This document shows, one piece after another, positions 27,011-36,587 of a DNA stretch of 58,677 nucleotides (positions are counted from its first letter, which is position 1; every line of letters starts with the position of its first letter). The notes below the pieces were generated by a model, which was given only the letters and a program-made list of their open reading frames with translations, did not search any database and was not told the origin of the DNA. The translations under genes were made by a program, and so were the position numbers. Source of the stretch: Methanobrevibacter olleyae. Its GTDB lineage: Archaea; Methanobacteriota; Methanobacteria; Methanobacteriales; Methanobacteriaceae. Where the stretch lies: positions 1 to 58,677 of the forward strand of contig NZ_FOTL01000010.1 in the NCBI RefSeq assembly GCF_900114585.1, in the 5' to 3' direction.

Positions 27011-27766
27011 GTGGTATTTTGTTCTAATTGTAGTGCAGAAAATAATGATTCTGCAAAGTTTTGTAAAGAATGTGGCAATCCATTAAATACTAGCGGTTCA
27101 ATTAAAAACAATTATATTACTACTGGAAATGCTCCATCTGCTGGAATAAATGATAATTCAAATTTAAACAATTCAAATAAGTCTATTAACTCTGATAGTT
27201 CAAAATCAATCAATAAAAATTTAATTATTATCTGTTTGACAATTGTTATTTGTGCAATTTTAATTGCAGGTGCTTTAACATTGTTTTCAAATGATGATAA
27301 CTCTAATGGTGATTCTAATCTTCTTTCAGATTCAGCATCATTAAATGCCACTGGTTCTGCTGATAATTCTCTAAATAATCTAAATGACTCTAGAAGCACT
27401 GATTCCAATCCAGTTGAAACAAGTACTCAAACCACTCATTCTAGTTCTCCACGAATCTTAAGTGGTAGCTTCTCAACAGGAAGTTCATCATCAGATAAAA
27501 CTTATTGTAATCTTTATCTGGGATCTGAACATGGTGGTAAAAAGGTTAAAATCAGTGTATTATACAGCAATAATGGCCATGCATTAAATCAAGGTAAAAT
27601 TGTAAGTAAAACGGTCAATAGTGATGGATATGTTAAACTAGCAAGTGCAAGTGCATTTGATTACTATCCAGATGATGCATATATTACTTTATATGATAGT
27701 GATGGAAACATTCTTGATAGAAAAGAAGTTTATTTATATGAAGATAGCGGAATACAAAGATTTTAA
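27011..27766 (+). CDS. zinc-ribbon membrane protein of unknown function
   Basis: A 251-residue protein with a GTG start behind GGGAGGTGTAATT. The N-terminus is a zinc ribbon: Cys4-x2-Cys7 and Cys18-x2-Cys21 (FCSNCSAENNDSAKFCKECG). A Ser/Asn-rich linker leads to one transmembrane helix (71-92), a Ser/Asn-rich outside stalk to about residue 145, and a small C-terminal domain with two beta-rich halves (TYCNLYLGSEHGGKKVKISV, YITLYDSDGNILDRKEVYLY). Inside-facing ribbon and outside domain suggest a surface-linked sensor or scaffold; function is unknown. Confidence 0.7.
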   Translation: MVFCSNCSAENNDSAKFCKECGNPLNTSGSIKNNYITTGNAPSAGINDNSNLNNSNKSINSDSSKSINKNLIIICLTIVICAILIAGALTLFSNDDNSNGDSNLLSDSASLNATGSADNSLNNLNDSRSTDSNPVETSTQTTHSSSPRILSGSFSTGSSSSDKTYCNLYLGSEHGGKKVKISVLYSNNGHALNQGKIVSKTVNSDGYVKLASASAFDYYPDDAYITLYDSDGNILDRKEVYLYEDSGIQRF

Positions 27767-28129
27767 AAAGAATTAATATTAATTGGGGGTATATGGTAGA
27801 AATGCCATTAATATTATGGTGGAAATGCAATCCAATTTAGCATTTTAAGTTAAGATATCCTATATTTTTCAATTATCAAATCTTTACTTTTTATATCTAT
27901 TTTATATTTCTGTCTTGCTTTTTAATAATTTAATTAATTTTTTAATTTTATTTCTATTTTTATACAAACTATTTAATAGATTAAAATACATATATATTTT
28001 TATTATGAAATAAATATTTCAACTATTTATTCTACTAATACTTATTACTTAAAATAAACTTTAAAAAAATATTTTTAAAAAAACAATTAAAGCAAAAATA
28101 TTTTAAAAAAACAATTAAAACTGATTATT
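27767..28129. other. 363-bp spacer before alaS with a structured 5' part
   Basis: AATTGG (27781-27786) can pair with CCAATT (27832-27837) around a G-rich segment (GGGGGTATATGG), forming a stem-loop after the upstream stop. A 15-codon frame starts there behind the G-run, too short to call. The remainder is AT-rich and should hold the alaS promoter. Confidence 0.4.
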
Positions 28130-30856
28130 ATGCTTAAAATATTTGAAGATTTAGGATATAAAAAACAAAGATGTGAAAAATGTGGTAATGAGTTTTACTC
28201 TCAAATAGATAGGGATACTTGTGGAGATGCTCCCTGTGATGAATATGGATTTATTGGAAATCCAGCAACTGATAAGCCATATGATCTATATGAAATTCAA
28301 GAAACTTTTAGAACTTTCTTAGAAAAAGAAGGTCACGAACATATATCTCGCTATCCAACTTTAGCTAAAAGGTGGAGGGATGATGTATTTTTGGTTGGCG
28401 CTTCAATATTTTGTTTCCAACCATGGGTAACCTCTGGTTTAGTGGAACCTCCAGCTAATCCTCTTGAAGTTGAACAGCCCTCTATCCGTTTAAACGATGT
28501 AGATAATGTAGGAAGGACTGGTAGGCATATGACTTGCTTTACTATGGGTTCCCACACTGTAATCAATAAGCCAGATAACTTTATCTATTGGGAAGATGAA
28601 ACAATCCGCCTTTGTCATGAGTTCTTTAAATCAATTGGAATTGATAGTGAAGAAATTAGCTTTATTAAATCATGGTGGAAAGGTGGAGGTAATGAAGGGC
28701 CATGTTATGAAGTGTGTTGCCGTGGTGTAGAGCTTGCTACACTTGTTTTCATGCAATACAAAACCCTTGAAAATGGAGAGAAAGAAGAAATTCCAATTAA
28801 GGTAGTGGATACTGGTTATGGCCTTGAAAGAATTGCTTGGATTTCTCAAGGTACTCCAACTGCATATGATGCTTGCTTTGCTCCTGTTGTAGATAAACTT
28901 AAGGAAATTACTAATGTTGAAGTTAATGAAGAAATATTGGCTTGCAATGCAGAAATCGCAGGTATGATGGATATTGAAGATATTGGTGATATTAGAGAGC
29001 TCCGCCAACAGGTAGCAGATAGCTTGGATATTTCCCTTGATGAGTACTTGAAAAATGCAGAGCCAATGGAAGCTATTTATATCATTGCAGATCATACAAG
29101 ATGTTTAGCATTTATGTTAGCTGATGGTATTATCCCATCTAATGTAAAGGAAGGTTATCTTGCAAGGCTTGTTCTAAGAAGAACAATTCGTTTTATGAAA
29201 GAATTAAATATGAAAGAGTCATTATCTGATATAATGGAAATTCAACTGGACTTCTTAAGAGAGTTCTATCCTGAAATTGAAGCATCTCAAAATCATATTA
29301 TGAATATTATCAATCTTGAAGAAGAGAGATATGCAAAAACAATTGAAAAAGGTAAAAAAACTGTTAAAAGAACAATTAAACGCCTTATAAAAGAAGGAAA
29401 ATCTTCAATGCCTTTAGAGACTTTAATAGATTTATACGACACTCAAGGTATGCCTCCTGAAACTGTTGAAGAAATGGCAAGTGGAGATAAAGACTTTGAA
29501 GTTAATGTTCCAGACAATTTCTTTACAATTGTAGCAGATATCCATGAGGAAGATAAGATTGCTAAGAAAGAAGTATTTGAATTAGATGTTCCAGAAACAG
29601 AACTTGACTTCTATAAAGATATTTATCAAAAGGAATCTGATGGAAAAATTATTGAAGTTCTTGAAAAAGGAGATACAGTTAATATAATTCTTGATAGGAC
29701 AATTTTCTATCCTGAAGGAGGAGGCCAACCCTCTGATATAGGTATCATTTCTATTGATGGTAAAATTTATGAAGTTCTTTATGCTGAAAAATTAGACAAG
29801 ATTGTACTGCATCAAATAGCTATTCCTAAAGATAAAGATAAAGAAAGTTTAGTTAAAGCTCTTAAGGAATCCATTGGAACTGAAGTACATATGGCTATTA
29901 ATTGGAATAGGAGAATTACTTTAGCAAGACATCACACAGGAACTCATTTAGTTATTGCAGCTGCTAGAAAAGTTTTAGGGCAATACATTTGGCAGGCAGG
30001 TGCACAAAAAGGCCTTAGCCGTTCACGTATAGACCTATCTCATTACAAACGTATCACACAGGAAGAATTAAATGAAATAGAAAAATTAGCTAATGAGTAT
30101 GTAATGATGAATATTGCTTTAGATATTGATTGGCTAAGTCGTGATGATGCAGAGAGAGAATATGGATTTACCTTATACCAGGGAGGTGTAGTTCCGGGGT
30201 CACGAATTAGAGTTGTAAAGATTCCAGGAATTGATGTACAGGCTTGTGCAGGTACTCACCTTGATAGGACTGGTGAAGTTGGTCCAATTAAAATCAATAA
30301 AACTGAAAGGGTTCAAGATGGTGTAGAGAGAATTGACTTTTCTGCAGGTCTTGCAGCAATTGACTCTATTCAATATGATAAGGAAATTTTAAAAGAAAGT
30401 TCAGATATATTTAGCGTCACTAATGATCAGTTGCCTAAAACTTGTGATAGATTCTTTAGTGAATGGAAAGCTCAGAGAAACGAAATTAAAAAGTTACAAA
30501 AAGAAATAGCTAATTTAAAGGTTTCCAGTTTATCAGATAATGCAATTGAAATTAATGGCTTAAAAGTTTTAAAGGAAATCATTGATGGTGATATTAAAGA
30601 GCTTCAAAAAATAGCTATTGACTTTACTGACAATAATAAAGTAGATATTGTATTTATCGGTAATAATGATGGTAAAATCGTGGGAGCAGCTACTAAAGAA
30701 TCTGGAGTTAAAGTAAATGATATTATAAAAGAAGCAGCAACAGTACTTGGAGGTGGAGGTGGAGGCCGTCCTAATTTAGCTCAAGGTGCAGGTCCAAATG
30801 CAGATAAAATGGCTGAAGCCTTAGATTTAGCTATTGATTTTTTAAGTAAAAATTAG
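28130..30856 (+). CDS. alaS: alanyl-tRNA synthetase (archaeal type)
   Basis: A 908-residue AlaRS. The archaeal-specific N-terminal zinc element is present (Cys15, Cys18, Cys31, Cys36, with CGDAPCDEYGFIG). Catalytic class II core follows (PTLAKRWRDDVFLVGASI, GGGNEGPCYEV). Editing domain metal ligands: RHHTGTHL near residue 600 and CAGTHL near 705. The C-Ala domain ends in GGGGGGRPNLAQG near 873. No clear ribosome site precedes the ATG, so it may be leaderless or weakly initiated. Monocistronic; a 10-bp tandem repeat follows. Confidence 0.97.
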   Translation: MLKIFEDLGYKKQRCEKCGNEFYSQIDRDTCGDAPCDEYGFIGNPATDKPYDLYEIQETFRTFLEKEGHEHISRYPTLAKRWRDDVFLVGASIFCFQPWVTSGLVEPPANPLEVEQPSIRLNDVDNVGRTGRHMTCFTMGSHTVINKPDNFIYWEDETIRLCHEFFKSIGIDSEEISFIKSWWKGGGNEGPCYEVCCRGVELATLVFMQYKTLENGEKEEIPIKVVDTGYGLERIAWISQGTPTAYDACFAPVVDKLKEITNVEVNEEILACNAEIAGMMDIEDIGDIRELRQQVADSLDISLDEYLKNAEPMEAIYIIADHTRCLAFMLADGIIPSNVKEGYLARLVLRRTIRFMKELNMKESLSDIMEIQLDFLREFYPEIEASQNHIMNIINLEEERYAKTIEKGKKTVKRTIKRLIKEGKSSMPLETLIDLYDTQGMPPETVEEMASGDKDFEVNVPDNFFTIVADIHEEDKIAKKEVFELDVPETELDFYKDIYQKESDGKIIEVLEKGDTVNIILDRTIFYPEGGGQPSDIGIISIDGKIYEVLYAEKLDKIVLHQIAIPKDKDKESLVKALKESIGTEVHMAINWNRRITLARHHTGTHLVIAAARKVLGQYIWQAGAQKGLSRSRIDLSHYKRITQEELNEIEKLANEYVMMNIALDIDWLSRDDAEREYGFTLYQGGVVPGSRIRVVKIPGIDVQACAGTHLDRTGEVGPIKINKTERVQDGVERIDFSAGLAAIDSIQYDKEILKESSDIFSVTNDQLPKTCDRFFSEWKAQRNEIKKLQKEIANLKVSSLSDNAIEINGLKVLKEIIDGDIKELQKIAIDFTDNNKVDIVFIGNNDGKIVGAATKESGVKVNDIIKEAATVLGGGGGGRPNLAQGAGPNADKMAEALDLAIDFLSKN

Positions 30857-30881
30857 TTCTTCAATTGTTTTTATAATTATT

Positions 30882-31050
30882 ATTAATTTTTATTAATTAT
30901 TATTAATTTTTATTAATTTTTATTAATTTTTATTAATTTTTATTAATTTTTATTAATTTTTATTAATTATTATTAATTTTTATTAATTATTATTAATTTT
31001 TATTAATTATTATTAATTTTTATTAATTTTTATTAATTATTATTAGATAT
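30882..31050. repeat. 10-bp tandem repeat tract between alaS and thiI
   Basis: About 16 units of TATTAATTTT with occasional TATTAATTAT variants, continuous over ~170 bp, then TTTTA pentamers to 31085. Simple-sequence tract, likely length-variable between strains. Confidence 0.92.
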
Positions 31051-31137
31051 TGTTAATTTTTATTTTATTTTATTTTATTTTATTTTTATTATGGAATATT
31101 TGGACAATTTATTATTTTTATTTTTATGAGGTATTTT

Positions 31138-32286
31138 ATGAAACCTGATTTAATTATAGCTCGTTATGGTGAAGTAGGATTAAAAAGCAATCGAGTTAGA
31201 AAGAGATTTGAGAATCGTTTAAAAAATAATATTAAAGCATCGATTGATGCAGATGTAAATATTAATCAAGCAAGAATTTATATCTTTCCAAAAGATTTTG
31301 ATGATGCGATAGAAAAACTAAAGAGAGTCTTTGGTATTGTATCTTATTCTCCAGCGGTTTCTGCTAAATCTACCTTCGATGATGTAGAAAGAGCTGTATC
31401 AGAATATGCAGATAAACTTCATGAAATGGGCCTTTTAGATGAAAATACTAAGTTTGCTATAAGCTGTAGGAGAGTAGGTAAGCATGAATTTTCATCTCAA
31501 GAAATGGCGGCTTTTGCAGGTGCAGTTGTAGTAGGTAAATATTCTTCTTCAGTTGATTTAACTAATCCAGAACTTACTATTTATCTTGAAGTAAGGGAAG
31601 AAGATACTTATATCTTTCATGAGAAAATAGAAGGTCCTGGAGGATTACCTCTTGGAACTCAAGGAAAAGTTGTATCTCTTCTTTCAAGCGGCATTGATTC
31701 TCCTGTTGCAACATATCTAATGATGAAACGAGGATGTCAAGTAATTGCACTTTACTGTGATAATCAACCTTATACCAGCTCTGATGCACTTAAAAACTTT
31801 GAAGATCTTGTTGATCAGCTAAACCTTTATGCAAGTGGAGCTCCAATTAAGAAAAGGGTTGTTAAATATGGAGACTACTTAAGTATGTGCAAATCTGAAG
31901 CTCCTGATAAGATGACCTGTATCTTATGTAAATCTGGAATGTATAAACTTGCAGGTAAACTAGCTCAAAAAATTCATGCTGATGCAGTTATTGATGGCAG
32001 TAGCTTAGGTCAGGTAGCTTCTCAAACCCTTCCAAATATACTTGCAACTCGTGAAGATTTGGATGTTCCAGTTTTATCCCCTTTAATTGGCCTTGATAAA
32101 GTGGAGATAAGCAAAATAGCTGAAAAGATAGGAACTTATGAAATCTCTAAAAGGGATGATGGTGGATGTAAGGCAGTTCCTAAATATCCTGAGACTAATG
32201 CAGACTTAGAATTGGTTAAAAAGGTAAAAAATGATATAGGTCAAGATGAAAAACTTAAAGAAGCTTTTGAAACTATTGAATATTAA
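31138..32286 (+). CDS. thiI: tRNA 4-thiouridine synthase ThiI (no rhodanese domain)
   Basis: A 382-residue enzyme that adenylates and thiolates U8 of tRNA. N-terminal ferredoxin-like plus THUMP domains (to about 165), then the PP-loop LLSSGIDSPVATYLM near 180-194. The rhodanese domain of bacterial ThiI is absent, as in methanogens, and the Cys pair TCILCK near 258 is the likely sulfur/cluster site. The ATG at 31138 follows GAGGTATTTT; an ATG 12 bp earlier overlaps the ribosome site. Single gene. Confidence 0.93.
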   Translation: MKPDLIIARYGEVGLKSNRVRKRFENRLKNNIKASIDADVNINQARIYIFPKDFDDAIEKLKRVFGIVSYSPAVSAKSTFDDVERAVSEYADKLHEMGLLDENTKFAISCRRVGKHEFSSQEMAAFAGAVVVGKYSSSVDLTNPELTIYLEVREEDTYIFHEKIEGPGGLPLGTQGKVVSLLSSGIDSPVATYLMMKRGCQVIALYCDNQPYTSSDALKNFEDLVDQLNLYASGAPIKKRVVKYGDYLSMCKSEAPDKMTCILCKSGMYKLAGKLAQKIHADAVIDGSSLGQVASQTLPNILATREDLDVPVLSPLIGLDKVEISKIAEKIGTYEISKRDDGGCKAVPKYPETNADLELVKKVKNDIGQDEKLKEAFETIEY

Positions 32287-32394
32287 TTTAACTTACTTTA
32301 AATAATTATAACTTTTAATTTTTTATTCAAAGAGGTTTTTAATTTTTTTTATTTTATTTAGTGAGGCTTTTTTTTTATTCAGCGAGGTTTAAAT

Positions 32395-32994
32395 ATGAAA
32401 TCTAAAATTGCAGGGATTGTTTTTATTTTAGGTAGTTTATACTACATGATAGCTGAAGCTATTAGCGTATTTGCTTTTAATGATACAGTTATTAATAGCT
32501 ATCTTTTTCATACAATTTCTGAACTTGGGATTCCTGGATTAAATTCACCATTATTTTATTTAATGAATTCTGCATTCATTGCAGTCGGATTAACTTTACT
32601 ATTTGCTAATTTCTATAAGTTTAAAAACTTCATTATTAAAGATAAAACTATTTTTTATATTCTAACACTGATAACTTCAATAGGAGTGATAATTGTAGCT
32701 TTAATACATGGAGGTAATCCTTTAACAGCAAGTTACCATAGTTTAGGTGCTGTAATGGCAATTCTTGGTGGAAATATATTGCTTATTCTTATTTCAAGAG
32801 TTATGGATAAATTTGAGACTTATCAAAAGATAAGTTTAATCTTAGGGATTATTGGTTTAATGGCATTTTTGGTGATGTTTTTCAATATGGGAAGTATTTA
32901 CATGCCAATATTTGAAAGATTGTCTGTTTATACTTTGATTCTATGGAGTTTTATTAGCGGTGTTTGTTTATTAAAAAATAATTCAATTGAATAA
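32395..32994 (+). CDS. DUF998 family membrane protein
   Basis: A 199-residue polytopic protein with six hydrophobic segments. The pattern (start IAGIVFILGSLYYMIAEAIS, then SYLFHTISELGIPG and a His-containing loop HGGNPLTASYHSLGA) fits the DUF998 family, found in bacteria and archaea without known function. GCGAGGTTTAAAT precedes the ATG. Confidence 0.8.
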   Translation: MKSKIAGIVFILGSLYYMIAEAISVFAFNDTVINSYLFHTISELGIPGLNSPLFYLMNSAFIAVGLTLLFANFYKFKNFIIKDKTIFYILTLITSIGVIIVALIHGGNPLTASYHSLGAVMAILGGNILLILISRVMDKFETYQKISLILGIIGLMAFLVMFFNMGSIYMPIFERLSVYTLILWSFISGVCLLKNNSIE

Positions 32995-33097
32995 ATTTTT
33001 TTAATTTATCATTTTTAGTTTATTACTTTTAATTTATTATTTTCATTTATCATTTTTAATTCATTATTTTTTATTTATCAGTATTTATTTAGATTTT

Positions 33098-33643
33098 TTA
33101 TTTTAAAGCATTGTACTCTTCCTTTAGAATATCTAAATAAATTTCATCGTATGTTTGATTATTTATTGGATATGCATTTCTTCTCTTTCCAATCACTTTA
33201 AATCCAATGCTTTTATACATTTCAATAGCTTTTTCATTAAATTCTATTGCATATAACATCATATTATTTAAATTCAGTATATTGAATGCAAATTCAAGAA
33301 GAAGTTTAGATGCTTCCTTTCCATATCCTTTTGATTGGTATTTTTCATCTATAAGAATCCCCATAGTTGATTTTCCATGAACATATGAGATATCATAAAG
33401 AATGCCGATTCCAATTGCTTCTTTTGTTTTCTTAGATACTATTACAAAAAAGAACTTGTCATCACTATCATTATAGTCATTGATATATGCTTCTTGCCTT
33501 TGAAGAGTCAAAGCATCATGGCTTTTTCCAAAGCTTAAATTTAATTTAGGGTCATTTAACCATTTAGTATAAAGTTCAAGATCTTCTTTAATGCTTAAAC
33601 TTAAGTAAACATTCTCTCCTTCTACTTTTTTAATATATTTCAT
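33098..33643 (-). CDS. GNAT family N-acetyltransferase (RimJ-like)
   Basis: A 181-residue acetyltransferase. The acetyl-CoA pyrophosphate loop is YQSKGYGKEASKLL, followed by LNNMMLYAIEFNEKAIEMYKSIGFKVIGKRR, the usual last strand-helix of the RimJ/RimL subgroup. Substrate unknown. AAGGAGTTTAATT precedes the start. The next minus-strand gene upstream also has a GNAT-related fold, but 88 bp separate them. Confidence 0.87.
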   Translation of the reverse strand: MKYIKKVEGENVYLSLSIKEDLELYTKWLNDPKLNLSFGKSHDALTLQRQEAYINDYNDSDDKFFFVIVSKKTKEAIGIGILYDISYVHGKSTMGILIDEKYQSKGYGKEASKLLLEFAFNILNLNNMMLYAIEFNEKAIEMYKSIGFKVIGKRRNAYPINNQTYDEIYLDILKEEYNALK

Positions 33644-33731
33644 AATTAAACTCCTTCCTAAATTAATTTTCGCTGATTTTAATAATATTTTAATTATTAT
33701 TAATTCTTTTAATAATTTTTATATAATGTTT

Positions 33732-34697
33732 TTAATCGAAACTCAAACATTTATCTTCTTTTAAAACAGCTATATATTTTGTTAAAAGATTGTCTGGCTG
33801 GTATTTCATTTTTGCATATCTTAATCCTTCAATACCTAGATCTTCTTCCCTATTAACATATTTATAATCGGACCATTCTCTTTTAATGAATTCCTGGTTT
33901 ATAAAGTTATAAATACCTTCATAATCCCTATTTGCTCTTTCACAATGGATAAGTATTGTATCATCAGTAATAGCTTCTCCTGCTGAAACCCCTACTATTT
34001 CACCATCCACCCTTATAATACATCCAGTTATATTAAGTGCAAATAGATTATCAAACATTTCAGTCATAGCCATTAGCTCATCTTTATCATTATTTGAATC
34101 TTTTATAATGTTTAAGGTGAATTCCTTAGCTTCTTTGAGGTTTTCTTTTGTAATGTTTTCATAAGTATAATTGTAATTTTCTATAAACTTCTTAACCCAT
34201 CTACGTTTAGTTCTAAATTTTTTACCTTTAAGCTCAATTAGTTTTGTAGTTGTGTAGATATAATCAAATGAATTTCTATCTTCTACAATTTCAAATTTTT
34301 CGATATTAACTTGCTTTTCCAGACATTCTTTCATTTCAGGTAAAACCGGCTTTATTAAAAGTTTATTATATTTATTTTCATTCTTATTTTCTTTATTTAA
34401 TTTATCATCTTCATTATTTTCATTTAATTTTTCACTAAGAGCTATCTTTTCTAATATTTTCTCAATTAATTGTTCTTTGCAGTTCCCATAAGGGAAGTGA
34501 TAAAATGTTTCTTTGGTATCTCTTGTTTTTCCTCTGATACAGAGACATCCATCTAGCTCTATATATTCATATTCGTAGGTATGCCTCCACATGAATAGGT
34601 TAGAAAAATTCTTTTCTGCATTATTGAACTTAGTTTTAAAGAAGTACTTGTTTATAATCTCCTTATCTTCAAGTTCTATTTTCTTAAATTCTATCAT
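33732..34697 (-). CDS. DUF2156 family protein (GNAT-fold, LPG-synthetase C-terminal-like)
   Basis: A 321-residue protein. The N-terminus (FNNAEKNFSNLFMWRHTYEYEY) and C-terminus (GEAITDDTILIHCERANRDYEGIYNFINQEF, then EDLGIEGLRYAKMKYQP) match DUF2156, related to the catalytic part of lysylphosphatidylglycerol synthetase and FemX-like aminoacyl transferases. A Glu/Asn/Lys-rich stretch near residues 95-115 is a low-complexity insertion. Possible aminoacyl- or acyl-transfer role, not established. GGGATGGAAT precedes the ATG. Confidence 0.8.
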   Translation of the reverse strand: MIEFKKIELEDKEIINKYFFKTKFNNAEKNFSNLFMWRHTYEYEYIELDGCLCIRGKTRDTKETFYHFPYGNCKEQLIEKILEKIALSEKLNENNEDDKLNKENKNENKYNKLLIKPVLPEMKECLEKQVNIEKFEIVEDRNSFDYIYTTTKLIELKGKKFRTKRRWVKKFIENYNYTYENITKENLKEAKEFTLNIIKDSNNDKDELMAMTEMFDNLFALNITGCIIRVDGEIVGVSAGEAITDDTILIHCERANRDYEGIYNFINQEFIKREWSDYKYVNREEDLGIEGLRYAKMKYQPDNLLTKYIAVLKEDKCLSFD

Positions 34698-34919
34698 ATT
34701 CCATCCCTTTTATTTTTAGTTTTATTTATAAATTTTTCATAAATTGAATTAATGGATGATTTAATAAGCCTTTCTTCTAAAGCCCTTAAATCATTTTAGT
34801 AGTTAAATGAGTTAATTATAACTCATGTTATAATTATTTGTATACTATTAAACAATTATATTTAATCTTATATATACTTTTTGTTAGAAAAATATTTTAA
34901 TAAAATTATATTCATTAAA

Positions 34920-34941
34920 ATCACCAGCTATTACCGGTGAT
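34920..34941. other. hairpin in the divergent DUF2156/TMEM175 spacer
   Basis: ATCACC (34920-34925) pairs with GGTGAT (34936-34941) around a 10-nt loop, with TTGTTTTTT soon after on the plus strand. The spacer 34698-35097 (400 bp) is otherwise AT-rich apart from the 50-bp repeat. It could be a small-RNA terminator or operator. Confidence 0.4.
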
Positions 34942-34990
34942 AAATTGTTTTTTAATAATGATTTTCTTGACTTTCGGATGATTTAATAAT

Positions 34991-35090
34991 TCTTTTAATC
35001 ATTGTCTTAATCTTTAATTTATATATTAAAAAATACAAAGTCTTTTAATCATTGTCTTAATCCTTAATTTATATATTAAAAAATACAAAG
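34991..35090. repeat. 50-bp tandem repeat, two copies, upstream of TMEM175-like gene
   Basis: TCTTTTAATCATTGTCTTAA begins at 34991 and 35041; the two 50-bp copies differ by one base. Each contains a TATA-like AATTTATATATTAAA; the second copy ends 7 bp before the start codon, so the proximal TATA would give a nearly leaderless mRNA. Confidence 0.93.
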
Positions 35091-35097
35091 TATATTT

Positions 35098-36237
35098 ATG
35101 AATACAAACCGATTTGAAACATTTTTTGATGCAGTTTTAGCAATCATCATTACAGTTTTAGTTTTAAAATTAGCACAGCCTATTGCCCCTACATTTGAGG
35201 CTATTCTATTATTGAATACTAACTTTATTACATATGCTATCTGCTTTTTAGTTATTTTTATTCTTTGGTATGATAATCATAATTTATTTCAAGTGGTAGA
35301 TGAGATAGATAATAAGGTATTAGTCATATATGCTATTCAAATATTTGCAATAACTCTCCTACCTTACTTTTCAACATGGGTGGTTTTAGATACAAATTCT
35401 GTTGTAGCAGAGACAATGTTTGGAATTGACTTTATTATAATATCTATTTCATACATCCTCTCTATATATGCCGTTTTTAGAGCAAATCCATATAACTGCG
35501 GCTTATGTGAGGCAAACTTTAGAAGTGTTTATAAGTATATTCCATTGTTAATTAGCATTTTGGGATTTTTAATTACTTATACTGTTTTCACTCCTGGAAT
35601 CTATGTATGTGTTTTAGTTTCATCAGTATTTTGGCTTTTCTTTGCAAGACTTCAAAGGCCAGATAAAGGTACAACCGATAGGTTCGAGGCATTCGTTGAT
35701 GCAATCATTGCCATTATAATTACAATACTTGTTATCGAGATTCCAATGCTAACAAATGGATCTTGGGAGGCATTTTTAGATATAAAATTAGATTTCATAG
35801 TTTATGCAGTAAGTTTCCTTGTATGCTTTAACTTCTGGAATTATGGTAATAATATTTTTCACATTGTAAATAAGGTAAATTCTAAAGTAATTTGGTCAAC
35901 TGGGGTATCATTGTTTTTCTTATCATTGATTCCTTATTTAACCACCTTTGTTGGTTTAAATCCTAATTCATTTGTTCCTTGTTTTTTATATGGCCTGGAT
36001 TTTATTGTTGTAGCTATCTTGTTAATCATCACTTCCAATGCCTTAAAAAGTTCGGATGAAGCGAATATTGCATTACAATTAACATTAGATAATAATAAAC
36101 CCTTTATGGTAACAATAGTATTGGTATTAATCGGTATGGTCATTGGCTATTTTGCCTATCCATTAGCTATTGTTATTGCATGCTTAGCTTCAATAATTAC
36201 ATTGTGGATAATTTCTTATTCAACTAAAAACAGATAA
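35098..36237 (+). CDS. TMEM175-like potassium channel with two fused repeats
   Basis: A 379-residue protein of about twelve hydrophobic segments made of two homologous halves. Each half opens with the TMEM175 (DUF1211) signature: RFETFFDAVLAIIITVLVL at residue 5 and RFEAFVDAIIAIIITILVI at residue 195. Family proteins conduct K+ through a pore lined by TM1 residues of the repeat. Prokaryotic members usually have a single repeat and form tetramers, whereas lysosomal TMEM175 has two repeats; this archaeal gene is of the two-repeat kind. No ribosome site is visible, and a TATA box lies very close to the ATG, suggesting a short leader. Confidence 0.85.
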   Translation: MNTNRFETFFDAVLAIIITVLVLKLAQPIAPTFEAILLLNTNFITYAICFLVIFILWYDNHNLFQVVDEIDNKVLVIYAIQIFAITLLPYFSTWVVLDTNSVVAETMFGIDFIIISISYILSIYAVFRANPYNCGLCEANFRSVYKYIPLLISILGFLITYTVFTPGIYVCVLVSSVFWLFFARLQRPDKGTTDRFEAFVDAIIAIIITILVIEIPMLTNGSWEAFLDIKLDFIVYAVSFLVCFNFWNYGNNIFHIVNKVNSKVIWSTGVSLFFLSLIPYLTTFVGLNPNSFVPCFLYGLDFIVVAILLIITSNALKSSDEANIALQLTLDNNKPFMVTIVLVLIGMVIGYFAYPLAIVIACLASIITLWIISYSTKNR

Positions 36238-36250
36238 TTGATGTTTTTAA

Positions 36251-36328
36251 ACTTAAAAATTGAAACAGAATATTTATTAACTTTATATTTAGACTTAAAA
36301 ATTGAAACAAAATATTTATTAACTTTAA
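36251..36328. repeat. 35-bp direct repeat, period 42, upstream of TM2-like gene
   Basis: ACTTAAAAATTGAAACA begins at 36251 and 36293 and continues through AATATTTATTAACTTTA in both copies. It fills the spacer after the TMEM175-like gene. Confidence 0.9.
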
Positions 36329-36368
36329 AAATAAAAATATCCTTAATTAAATTATGGAGGGAAAAATT

Positions 36369-36587
36369 ATGGTAAATGCTATTATTGCAGCTATTTTATC
36401 TTTTATTATTCCAGGTTTAGGTCAAGCTGTAGCTGGTGATATTAAAAAAGGTATTATATTCTTTGTTGTTGCATTAGTTATTGGTTGTATAGCAGTATTT
36501 ATATTCAGATCTTGGGTAGTAAATATTATACAATTTATTTATGCTATTTATGCTGCTTATGATGCTTATGGTATGGCTCAAGAATAA
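36369..36587 (+). CDS. small membrane protein, TM2-domain-like
   Basis: A 72-residue protein with two hydrophobic helices. The sequence IIAAILSFIIPGLGQAVAGDIKKGIIFFVV follows the TM2-like pattern (LSFFIPGLGQ...G...KGI) found in many bacterial and archaeal small membrane proteins. Function unknown. The ATG at 36369 follows GGAGGG; an ATG 15 bp upstream is part of the ribosome site. Confidence 0.8.
   Translation: MVNAIIAAILSFIIPGLGQAVAGDIKKGIIFFVVALVIGCIAVFIFRSWVVNIIQFIYAIYAAYDAYGMAQE

Noticed and set aside
27791-27840. 15-codon frame behind a G-rich ribosome-like site
   Set aside because: Too short to support, no family, and overlaps a stem-loop that explains the G-rich sequence.
30882-31050. 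Possible CRISPR array
   Set aside because: Units are 10 bp and contiguous with no unique spacers; none of the other tandem repeats in the window has the repeat-spacer pattern either.
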